Assembly: GCA_023248785.1 (NCBI GenBank)
Contig: JAHFDX010000187.1
Coordinates: 1 to 7,122, forward strand
DNA: 7,122 bases
Direction of reading: 5' to 3'
DNA from: Myxococcales bacterium
GTDB taxonomy: Bacteria > Myxococcota_A > Polyangia > Polyangiales > Polyangiaceae
This document shows positions 1 through 5,812 of the stretch, piece after piece. A program made the translations under genes and the position numbers. Positions within the stretch are counted from its first letter, which is position 1. Each line of letters begins with the position of its first letter. The notes beneath the pieces are model-generated. The model saw only the letters and a list, made by a program, of their open reading frames with translations, made no database searches and had not been told where the DNA came from.

Positions 1-368
1 GCATGCTTCTTTACGTTCTCGAGGCTCACCACCAAACGCTGAACTCCGTCCTCTTCCCCAAGCGCCCGGACAGCAAGGTCGGCTTCCATATCAGCGGTCG
101 CGTGAACCATATGCGTTCCCAAGAACGGGACATGCGAGTCGCCCTTCCATTGCAACGCGTACACATACCGTTTGCCGGCCTCCCAACGAAGGACTGACGC
201 CAATGGTGGAGATGGCAGAAGGCCCGCGTCTGAACTTTCCGAAGCGGAGGTGTTGCGGTGCGAGTACCGATAGATGCCCACGAGAGCGGCGCAACCCAAC
301 AAGGCAAGGAGGATGGGCTTTACCCTATGCACCATGGGAGTCGTCGAAGGCTGCGTCTGTCGTGCCAT
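1..368 (-). CDS. membrane-anchored or lipoprotein-like exported protein, N-terminal part (runs off left edge)
   Basis: An open frame runs from ATG at 368 to the window edge without a stop, giving 122 visible codons. An in-frame TGA lies three codons upstream (375-377), so ATG 368 is the first possible start; ATG at codon 12 is an alternative. A basic N-terminus is followed by a hydrophobic stretch at residues about 18-33 (KPILLALLGCAALVGIY). That is either a signal anchor or a lipoprotein signal, since LLGC resembles a lipobox. The exported part then reads LRWEAGKRYVYALQWKG and later ADMEADLAVRAL and GVQRLVVSLENV. The 'W..GK.Y.Y.L' start and alternating beta-strand pattern recall the N-terminal sheet of vitellogenin-like proteins, but this rests on memory of the pattern only. 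The ribosome site is weak (GAGAC). It lies 90 bases after the upstream gene, with a hairpin between them. The other two minus frames here are shadows. Existence of the gene is fairly sure; its function is unknown. Confidence 0.7.
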   Translation of the reverse strand, partial: MARQTQPSTTPMVHRVKPILLALLGCAALVGIYRYSHRNTSASESSDAGLLPSPPLASVLRWEAGKRYVYALQWKGDSHVPFLGTHMVHATADMEADLAVRALGEEDGVQRLVVSLENVKKH

Positions 369-412
369 GAAGTCTCAGTCGAGCGAAGTGGCCTCGCTGT
401 TGGAAGATATCA

Positions 413-447
413 CGTCGCGCTACGCCCGAGTTTTGCGCAGCGCGACG
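413..447. other. perfect 9-bp inverted repeat (hairpin) between two minus-strand genes
   Basis: CGTCGCGCT at 413-421 is exactly complementary to AGCGCGACG at 439-447, with a 17-base loop. It begins 12 bases after the stop codon of the 594-codon frame and ends 45 bases before the start of the next gene. On the minus-strand transcript it would form a strong GC-rich stem. The following bases (TGATATCTTCC) contain no U-run, so it is not a classical intrinsic terminator. It could be a Rho-assisted terminator, a processing site or an mRNA-stabilising hairpin that separates expression of the two genes. Confidence 0.4.
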
Positions 448-458
448 GCATCTCGTTC

Positions 459-2243
459 TCAGTTATTCGCGTACTCCGACGGAGGCGCTTTTAGCGGCAG
501 CATCAGAACGCTTGCTGGAATCGAGTGCTTCACCTTGAAAAGATTGGTGTGGTACTTGAAGCCGTTCCAACTGAAGAGCTCGATACTTGCAATCTCAAAA
601 AAGAGCGCTTCCGCAAAAATCGAGACCGAGCCGGCCATGGTTTCTAGATCGAAGTCGAGGCCTGTCTCAAAGTCGAACGCTTGCGTTTGCGTGTTGAGCG
701 AGAAACTCGAAAAGAACGGCAAACTCAGATCGAGCAAGATCAGCTCAACTTCGATGCCGACTCCTGCAATACCTGCCAGGCTCACCGACGCAGACGCGTC
801 GAGGTAGAGCCTCGCATAAGGAGCGAGGTTAAACTCAATTCCAAATTTCGTTTTTGCGTCGCACATGCCCGGTGGCGTTCCGGTAGCAGCCACGTTGGCC
901 ATCACACCTGCGGCGTAGCCCACGTCGACTTTAATAGTGACGGTGAACCACCAAACTTGGAACGGAATCGTGATGATGTTGATTTCGTCGCTGACCAGAG
1001 GCTTGGGGTTGCCCAGCGGAATGGCTTGATTCAGCTTGACGCTCTTTTTGTATCCCCAAAGCTCGTACCCGACGACGTCAAAATGCGTGTTTAAGCCAGC
1101 TGTATCGATGTGGTGGCTCTTGTCGGCCTTCGGCTTGTTACTGCTGTCAGCAGAGTACGCATTGAAGCCCGCATCGACGATGTCAAATCGATCGCTATCG
1201 AATGCATAGGCGTACGCGTTGAACCCGGCCCAAAGGCGGCCTCCGTATGCGCACGGCACGTCCTTGTCCTTGGTTCGCTCGTAGATGTGGACCTTGTACC
1301 CCATATCATACGAGTACCCGGCACCGAACCCACCAGAGCCGACCTCTTCCTGATCGGACTTTTGGCGCCCGAAGAGGTCCGTATCGATCATGCCGACTTT
1401 TTCCACATGCTCTTCGACGAGTTTTTGCTTCGCTGCGATGGCGTCGTTAACGGCGTCGACATCTTTGTACGCGGCAGTAGCCACAACAGTTCCCTTCGGT
1501 GGCGGCGCGCTGTCGTCACCAAACATTTTCCACGCCTTGCACGTGCGGTAGAGCTTCTCCTTGCTGTAGTCCTTGGCGTCCGTCTTCTTGAACCGTTGGA
1601 CTTCCTTCTCGGGCTTTCCCATTCCGTAGCCTGCGTTGCTGGCCACGTAGTGCTGGATGAACATGCGGGGCGTCCAGTCACAGGCATAATTGTCTTTGTC
1701 AAAACAACTGGATTTGTTGCTTTCCTTCTTCGCCCACTCATCAAGCACTGCGTTGACGGCGATACACGCATTGTATTCCCCCAAAAAGCGCTCCTTCGTT
1801 GCTTCTGCGACCTGAAGGCCCTTCGCGACGGCGCGCGCCGTGCCTTGCCGCTCACATTTCAAACGGGGATAGGGGCTCGTCTTGTCGATCACCGGCGGGA
1901 ATTCGGTCCACGATTGCTGGAGGTGGCCCGAGGCGGCAAAGTTGATGTTGCTGCCTGGAACGGCAATCGGCGGCGAAGATCCCTTGCTGGAGCCCGAATT
2001 TGGTGCCGCATTCAGTTTCTTGCCCGCAGCGCCGGCGGCCTTCGCGGCGTTGGCAGGCCCGTCTGCGTTGAGGTGCGAGAGGGTCGCGCCCATGCCCAAC
2101 ATGTCGCTGGTCTGTGGGTTTACGCCCCAGTCCTTCTTAGCAATGCTCGAAGGAATCTTCGAGCCCGCCTTCGGTTCAGGTTCATCACTGCACGCCCCTC
2201 CGGGGACGAACATCTGTATCGAACTGGTGTTGTCATCGATCAT
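459..2243 (-). CDS. C-terminal part of a large secreted protein of unknown family, probably frameshifted from the 3325-2240 frame
   Basis: This 594-codon frame has no signal peptide. Its first ATG (2243) overlaps the TGA of the upstream frame (ATGA) and has no ribosome site (GTCGGCA precedes it). The same frame stays open upstream to a TGA at 2325-2327 and reads LSYNHEIFCTSA just before the ATG, with good codon use. I therefore infer that it is the rest of the upstream protein. Visible parts: an Ala/Gly/Ser/Pro-rich linker (about 55-98); a Cys-containing, mostly helical part with C130, C160, C180, C188 and C235; a helical stretch (about 257-285); three spaced AGFN/AGFN/AGLN repeats at 339, 358 and 382; then a long run of alternating beta strands (about 420-570), including LYLDASASVSLAGIAGVGIE, ending near LFSWNGFKY. 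That C-terminus suggests a beta-sandwich or barrel-like fold outside the cytoplasm. No catalytic motif or named family is recognised. The alternative is a separate, translationally coupled protein. Confidence 0.75.
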   Translation of the reverse strand: MIDDNTSSIQMFVPGGACSDEPEPKAGSKIPSSIAKKDWGVNPQTSDMLGMGATLSHLNADGPANAAKAAGAAGKKLNAAPNSGSSKGSSPPIAVPGSNINFAASGHLQQSWTEFPPVIDKTSPYPRLKCERQGTARAVAKGLQVAEATKERFLGEYNACIAVNAVLDEWAKKESNKSSCFDKDNYACDWTPRMFIQHYVASNAGYGMGKPEKEVQRFKKTDAKDYSKEKLYRTCKAWKMFGDDSAPPPKGTVVATAAYKDVDAVNDAIAAKQKLVEEHVEKVGMIDTDLFGRQKSDQEEVGSGGFGAGYSYDMGYKVHIYERTKDKDVPCAYGGRLWAGFNAYAYAFDSDRFDIVDAGFNAYSADSSNKPKADKSHHIDTAGLNTHFDVVGYELWGYKKSVKLNQAIPLGNPKPLVSDEINIITIPFQVWWFTVTIKVDVGYAAGVMANVAATGTPPGMCDAKTKFGIEFNLAPYARLYLDASASVSLAGIAGVGIEVELILLDLSLPFFSSFSLNTQTQAFDFETGLDFDLETMAGSVSIFAEALFFEIASIELFSWNGFKYHTNLFKVKHSIPASVLMLPLKAPPSEYANN

Positions 2244-3325
2244 TGCCGACGTACAGAAGATCTCGTGGTTGTACGATAGACCGCGCCTTGGACGTCCGCG
2301 TTGCGGTGCTCGTACTCCGTAAACTCACCGAGCGAGACGTTCTTCGTGCGCTTACTCAGCGTGCGATGATAGGCCCACTCATCCGCGAAGGACTCGAAGC
2401 CTCCCGGCCCGTGAACTTTTCCATCTTCATCGCCGCCCGTCAGTTTGTAGGTGCGAAATTCTTTTGTGAGCGTTTGAACGAGGGATGACACGCTCGCAGC
2501 TTTTTTTGGATCTGCTTTGGCGAATGCAGCCTTGAGTGCCTCCGGAAAAAAGTACGCGGTTCCTGAATAGAACTGATTCTTCGGGAGCTCCCCAGGAAGC
2601 AGGCTGGCGTCGAGAGTAAAGAGTGCCGACTGCGTGCCCGCTTTTCGGTGGCCCATGAGGGTGTGATCCGCAAGCCCAGGCACTTGGTTCTTCAGTGAGA
2701 TATCGACCATCTTGCGAATGTCGCCCTTGGCGCCATACATCGCATCGAGCCAACGTTCGTGGTCGTAGAAAGACTTGTACACATAGTCTTCACACGAGCC
2801 AACCGCGTAGGGGTCATTGGAGGCGTGCTTGCGTTCAAACGTGCCGGCGCCGTTCCACAGCATGGCCTCGACTTGAGCTTTCTTTTCCTGTGCAGCCCAC
2901 GAGTTCTTTGGTTTTTTTCCGGTGAAGAGGTTCGTGCTTGAACCAAAGTTAATCTTGCTGTTGGGGTTCTTTGGCTCCGTCTTCACATTCGCAGGAGGCT
3001 TGTATTCCTTGTATTTGTAATTCTGAAATCCGGAGCCGTACTTGAGTTCCTTCTTCGTGGAACTGAAGTCGTCGAGCTTGAACGAGCCGGGCTTATCGAC
3101 CTTGCCTGGGCGAACGAAAACCTTGTCGCCGTTGCCCTTGTTTAGCTTCTCGACGAATTGGCAGTTGTCCGGGCACTTATCCTTGTACGTCTTGTCACCA
3201 CACTGTTTCGCGGAAGGCTTCGCAGCGCACGCCGCATCGGGTGGAGCAGCCGCCGTATCTCCGAAGAACAGTACCGCACTCGCTAAGGCCGTAACCGCGA
3301 TGGCCCATCGCTGTGTCTTCTTCAT
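2240..3325 (-). CDS. lysine-rich secreted protein of unknown family, N-terminal part of a probable 955-residue protein
   Basis: The frame is open further upstream, to a GTG at 3430. The start chosen is ATG 3325 because it follows GGGAGG (3337-3332) by 6 bases and begins a clear Sec signal peptide: MKKTQRW, a hydrophobic core ALASAVLFF, and Ala-rich cleavage sites around residues 24-27. The protein then has 361 residues. After the signal come four cysteines (33, 42, 51, 55), a Lys-rich low-complexity stretch (about 60-120), SKINFGSSTNLF near 123, and a mainly helical region with SCEDYVYKSFYDHERWLDAM (177-196), DHTLMGHRKAG and FESFADEWAYHRTLSKRT. I recognise no family or catalytic motif. The last 15 codons (YRTTTRSSVRRQ) look non-coding, while the -1 frame at the same place reads well. 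This points to a lost base near 2270-2290, with the true protein continuing to 459. It is probably exported to the periplasm, surface or medium. Confidence 0.8.
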   Translation of the reverse strand: MKKTQRWAIAVTALASAVLFFGDTAAAPPDAACAAKPSAKQCGDKTYKDKCPDNCQFVEKLNKGNGDKVFVRPGKVDKPGSFKLDDFSSTKKELKYGSGFQNYKYKEYKPPANVKTEPKNPNSKINFGSSTNLFTGKKPKNSWAAQEKKAQVEAMLWNGAGTFERKHASNDPYAVGSCEDYVYKSFYDHERWLDAMYGAKGDIRKMVDISLKNQVPGLADHTLMGHRKAGTQSALFTLDASLLPGELPKNQFYSGTAYFFPEALKAAFAKADPKKAASVSSLVQTLTKEFRTYKLTGGDEDGKVHGPGGFESFADEWAYHRTLSKRTKNVSLGEFTEYEHRNADVQGAVYRTTTRSSVRRQ

Positions 3326-3409
3326 GCCCCACCTCCCGACAACGATCGATTTTGACCGATCTGAGTCTTGAACGGTAACAACTGCCCAAATCTTCAGCAC
3401 AGCCGTTTT

Positions 3410-3463
3410 CTTATCCTGCGATAAGGTCACACCTGGCGACGCGAGGTCACACCTGGCGACGCG
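3410..3463. promoter_or_regulatory. cluster of three dyads upstream of the secreted-protein gene, candidate operator region
   Basis: Three palindromic elements are packed together 85-138 bases upstream of ATG 3325. They are CTTATC-N4-GATAAG (3410-3425), AGGT-N3-ACCT (3424-3434) and AGGT-N3-ACCT again (3444-3454). The two AGGT dyads are centred 20 bases apart, about two helical turns, so two dimers would bind on the same face. The first dyad overlaps the second by two bases. The spacing and position suit a transcriptional regulator of the gene reading left from 3325, or control of read-through from the CARDB gene ending at 3473. I could not assign convincing -35/-10 boxes. No regulator family is recognised from these half-sites. 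Confidence 0.35.
3424..3463. repeat. perfect tandem duplication of a 20-bp unit
   Basis: The unit AGGTCACACCTGGCGACGCG occurs at 3424-3443 and again, identical, at 3444-3463. It sits 10 bases beyond the stop codon of the CARDB gene, in the intergenic region. Each copy contains one AGGT-N3-ACCT dyad. Identity over both copies suggests either recent duplication or selection on both sites. Confidence 0.9.
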
Positions 3464-3472
3464 GTGCGTGCG

Positions 3473-4558
3473 CTACGGAAGAGTCGTCTGTTTCACGAGC
3501 GTGCACGGGGTCTCCGGATGAATCACGGGAGCCGTGAAGTTGACGACCGCATCGCACGCAAACGTGCGCTGATATTTGGTAGTCACACCACCGACCACGC
3601 TCGAATAGCTCGCCTCGACTTGAAGGTGCGTTGTCGGAGGCGGTGGCGCGCTGTTCCCCCCTTTCCAATGACACTCTGCTGGTGGCGGCCACAGGTACGG
3701 CCACACCTTAACCCACGCGCTGGCGTGTTGACCCATGGTGAGATCTTGATTGAGTGTCTTGGTTTGGACAGAGGTCTCGGGAGCTCCGCAAGGCGTAAAA
3801 AGCGGCTTGCCGTTCACATTGTTCGCTGGATTCCAATCGAAACCGACGACTTTGGATGTGACGACGATCGGTCCCTTAACGACCAATGGCGCGGGCGTCG
3901 AGTTCGCAAGCTTGACCGACGCGCCCCAAAAACCGTCCCCGGAATACTCTTGAATGGCGGACGCTTGCAGCCCGGGACCAGGGGGCAGAGTGCACGATCC
4001 GTTGCATGTCTCGGTCGGGCCACATTGTTTTCCACACCCGCCACAGTTCTTTGGATCGGTGCTCGTGTCCACGCACGTGCCGCACATGGTGGCTCCTCCG
4101 GCACACGCAACATCAAACGAAAGAGCCGCTGTGTTGTCGTTCTCATTCGATTCGTTCACCTGCGATCCAGGATCTGCAGACACCTTTACGGCGTAGTGAC
4201 CCGGTTTTGCGATCGTGAACGACTCGCTCCGGTTGAAGGTCTTACCCGGCTTAAGTGCAATGCCAGGTTGCACAGATTTTTTGTCGACCGTTCCCAACGG
4301 TCCGGTGATGATAAACTCCACCTTCGACGCACTTGTGGTGGCAGAGCCGACGTTTTTAACCTGTCCTATAAAGGAAACGGTTTGGCCCAACGTGGGAGGC
4401 AGCGTGATGGGCTTGCTATTCGGCGGTGCACTAAAGACGTTTACGGTAACAACCAAGTTTGGCTTGGTTGGCCTGGATGCAGCACTCGCCATAGATCCAA
4501 CGGCAACAATCGATGTCATCATCAAGAATCCACACGCGTGACGGCAAGACGATTTCAT
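3473..4558 (-). CDS. secreted CARDB-domain protein with Cys-rich Stig1-like segment
   Basis: The start chosen is ATG 4558, not ATG 4579, because AAGGAG (4572-4567) precedes it by 8 bases and the shorter form begins with a proper signal peptide (MKSSCRHACG, hydrophobic core, cleavage near ASA at 24-26). The protein has 361 residues. Residues about 34-150 form a CARDB (cell-adhesion-related, APHP-type) Ig-like domain: PNLVVTVNVF, GQVKNVGSATTSAS, and the hallmark NESNENDNTA near the end. Residues about 152-189 are a compact Cys-rich segment with CVDTSTDPKNCGGCGKQC, a pattern common in secreted Myxococcota proteins and related to Stig1-like motifs. Residues about 195-361 are beta-rich with four further cysteines (TPCGAP, AECHW, FACDA, TPCTL) and match no family I know. 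CARDB domains serve adhesion or scaffold roles, so a surface or extracellular location is inferred. It follows the 67-residue ORF by 37 bases and is probably co-transcribed with it. Confidence 0.88.
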   Translation of the reverse strand: MKSSCRHACGFLMMTSIVAVGSMASAASRPTKPNLVVTVNVFSAPPNSKPITLPPTLGQTVSFIGQVKNVGSATTSASKVEFIITGPLGTVDKKSVQPGIALKPGKTFNRSESFTIAKPGHYAVKVSADPGSQVNESNENDNTAALSFDVACAGGATMCGTCVDTSTDPKNCGGCGKQCGPTETCNGSCTLPPGPGLQASAIQEYSGDGFWGASVKLANSTPAPLVVKGPIVVTSKVVGFDWNPANNVNGKPLFTPCGAPETSVQTKTLNQDLTMGQHASAWVKVWPYLWPPPAECHWKGGNSAPPPPTTHLQVEASYSSVVGGVTTKYQRTFACDAVVNFTAPVIHPETPCTLVKQTTLP

Positions 4559-4595
4559 CAGCAACGCTCCTTCCAACAATGGGCCAACGATGGGA

Positions 4596-4799
4596 TCATG
4601 GCGAACGCTTCATCCGTTCCGGTCGCCCGCACAGCAGATGGTGCTTCTCGAGGTGAACACCAAGGAGTGCCGACCCCGACGGACATGCGTGCATGCCATG
4701 TCGCTGCGTGTTTTCGTCGACGGAAGGGCTAACCGGATCGTCAACTTTGGCGCACGAGAGTGCTTCAGCCAGAAGGCCCACCCATGGTTTGTTTCGCAT
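4596..4799 (-). CDS. small exported Cys-motif protein, possibly degenerate
   Basis: A 67-codon frame starts at ATG 4799, 8 bases after a strong ribosome site (GGGAGG, 4813-4808), and ends in TGA 37 bases before the CARDB start. The N-terminus MRNKPWVGLLAEALSCAK resembles a short signal peptide or lipoprotein signal, but the core is interrupted by Glu and ALSC is a poor lipobox. Residues 34-57 read HGMHACPSGSALLGVHLE followed by KHHLLC. From memory this follows a 'MxxCPxGxxxxGxHxxxxxLLC' pattern seen in secreted myxobacterial proteins, with cysteines at 39 and 57 probably forming a disulphide. The strong ribosome site, the motif and the operon position support a real gene. The weak signal peptide and short length allow that it is a decayed or truncated copy. 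Overlapping frames on both strands lack these features. Confidence 0.55.
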   Translation of the reverse strand: MRNKPWVGLLAEALSCAKVDDPVSPSVDENTQRHGMHACPSGSALLGVHLEKHHLLCGRPERMKRSP

Positions 4800-4945
4800 G
4801 ATGCGCCCCTCCCAAGCCTATTCTCTCCAATTGTAACTGTTAAACTCGACAATATCGAATTGATTCAAGACCTCACAGCGACGATGGGTGGGTATAGGTC
4901 GTTAGTCGCTTGCGGTTGAGCTCGGTTGATCATGGCTGCTGAAGC
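4800..4945 (-). promoter_or_regulatory. probable promoter region of the minus-strand exported-protein row
   Basis: This AT-richer stretch precedes the first gene of the row. A -10-like TACAAT lies at 4835-4830 on the minus strand, which would start transcription near 4823, leaving a leader of about 24 bases with the GGGAGG ribosome site. No good -35 hexamer sits 16-18 bases upstream of it. An alternative pairing, TTGAAT with TTTAAC, has no better support. I see no coding content here. Confidence 0.3.
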
Positions 4946-5110
4946 TCAGGCAACTCTATGGCGCGCTTGATGAGCGTCGTCACTCCGCCCAACGTACTTC
5001 AGGTCGACGTCTGTGATGCCGTCCGCCTTGCCCGGCGCCGAAGGTTTGAATTCGCCTCGTGTAATTCGCCGCAGCACGTCGAGGCGGCTCTCTGGCGTTG
5101 CGCGGATCAA
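4946..5110 (-). pseudogene. short unidentified coding-like remnant
   Basis: A frame open from a TTG at 5110 to TGA 4948-4946 reads IRATPESRLDVLRRITRGEF, then KPSAPGKADGITDVDLKYVG and a short tail. Between E7 and R42, 27 of 36 third positions are G or C, higher than in the competing frames. There is no ribosome site, and a TAG lies just upstream in the same frame. It overlaps the 3' end of the GNAT remnant by a few codons in a different frame. It may be the end of another gene joined to the GNAT gene by deletion, or a very short real gene. I recognise no family. Confidence 0.25.
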
Positions 5111-5493
5111 CGTCTACAAAAACGCCGTGAAGGCCCAGTTGTTCAAACGCGACTTCTGAGGAGCGCTCGTGCAGCCTCGGTAACGCACCCCTTTCCCCGG
5201 ACAGATGGGTCGCTGAGGTACCAAAGCATCGCTTCCCGCTGTTCTACATTCGTGATCCGAAATCCGCGCCGGCCGATGAGGTATGTGTCGCCGCGACGAA
5301 TGATTGCGAGATCGAAAACGGCGCGCAGCGCTCTACGCTCGGCCCTGCAACTTGTGGACGATTGGATCGAAGGGTCGGCACAATCAAATTGGCCGACTCC
5401 GTGTGCCTTAGAGGGATCGAGGCTGTTCTTGTTGGCTCCATTGGATTCTGTGAACCCTACGATTTTTGATCGTGGTTGAATCGCGCACGCCAA
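5094..5493 (-). pseudogene. frameshifted GNAT-family N-acetyltransferase remnant
   Basis: The frame from 5493 to 5143 contains, from codon 59, FDLAIIRRGDTYLIGRRGFR, then NVEQREAMLWYLSDPSVRGK and GCVTEAARALLR. This is the central sheet and acetyl-CoA-binding motif A (RGKGCVTEA, for the RGxGxxTEA form) of the RimJ/RimL-like GNAT group. It then stops at SRV-TGA. In the +1 frame the protein continues as VAFEQLGLHGVFVDVDPRNA (5153-5094), the expected next part of the fold. Removing one A from AGAA near 5155 joins the two as ALLRVAFEQLGLH. After PRNA the similarity ends, and the usual 'S.RV.EKLGF' helix is missing. The part upstream of codon about 55 matches no GNAT N-terminus. The gene is therefore damaged at both ends and in the middle. 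GNAT enzymes of this group acetylate protein N-termini or small amines; no activity is expected here. Confidence 0.65.
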
Positions 5494-5740
5494 CGTTCAT
5501 CATCGATCCTGCCAAATGGACAAGTCCAGATCCTCCTCCAAACATTTCTCCAGGAAGCCTGGTTGAGCCCCGAGAATTACCGACGACTTCCGTGGATTCC
5601 CGAGACTCATGAAACGCAGTAAACTCAGCCAATCTTCTCTTCACGAAGATCCCCACATGCGCGCCACTCTATGAGTTCAATCGGTGGAACTCAAATCCCT
5701 GTGCCCGAGCTGCGAGACACCTTCCTGGCGCTTGAAACCG
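5494..5740. other. stretch without a supportable gene
   Basis: Two frames are open here: minus 5656-5408 (GTG start, no ribosome site) and plus 5466-5612. Neither has a recognisable domain, a ribosome site or strong third-position bias; about half the third positions are G or C in the plus frame. The stretch lies between the damaged GNAT gene and the sigma-factor promoter and probably holds eroded DNA. Confidence 0.4.
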
Positions 5741-5749
5741 GCTTACCCG

Positions 5750-5776
5750 GGAACCTTTCGCACGTCTCTGCTGTCC
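5750..5776 (+). promoter_or_regulatory. candidate ECF-type promoter of the sigma factor gene
   Basis: GGAACC at 5750-5755 fits the 'AAC' -35 element typical of ECF sigma promoters. A 16-base spacer leads to TGTCC at 5772-5776 as a possible -10 element. Transcription would begin near 5783, about 30 bases before the start codon. ECF genes often read their own promoter, so autoregulation is inferred. The -10 assignment is uncertain. Confidence 0.4.
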
Positions 5777-5812
5777 ATCGTCTAGCCTGCGATCCCACAC
5801 GAGGATGAGCGT

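Noticed and set aside
1110..2279. 389-codon open frame on the plus strand
   Set aside because: It lies wholly antisense to the large secreted-protein frame, has an Arg/Val/Leu-rich composition typical of a shadow, no ribosome site and no domain.
2270..2330. Programmed -1 ribosomal frameshift at the junction of the two secreted-protein frames
   Set aside because: No X XXY YYZ slippery heptamer or obvious downstream pseudoknot is visible in the overlap.
3464..4732. 422-codon open frame on the plus strand, longer than the CARDB gene
   Set aside because: The minus strand has a signal peptide, ribosome site, CARDB domain and Cys motif, whereas this frame is rich in Arg and His with no domain.
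4958..5479. 173-codon plus-strand frame
   Set aside because: Its translation is Arg/Ser-rich without any motif, and the opposite strand carries clear GNAT sequence.
5466..5612. Pro/Ser-rich plus-strand frame (IIDPAKWTSPDPPPNISPG)
   Set aside because: It looks protein-like at first sight, but about half of its third positions are G/C, it has no start signal, and it is confined by stops at both ends.
5408..5656. 82-codon minus-strand frame with a glycine-rich centre
   Set aside because: It has a GTG start without ribosome site, no recognisable domain and weak codon bias; left as possible eroded DNA.
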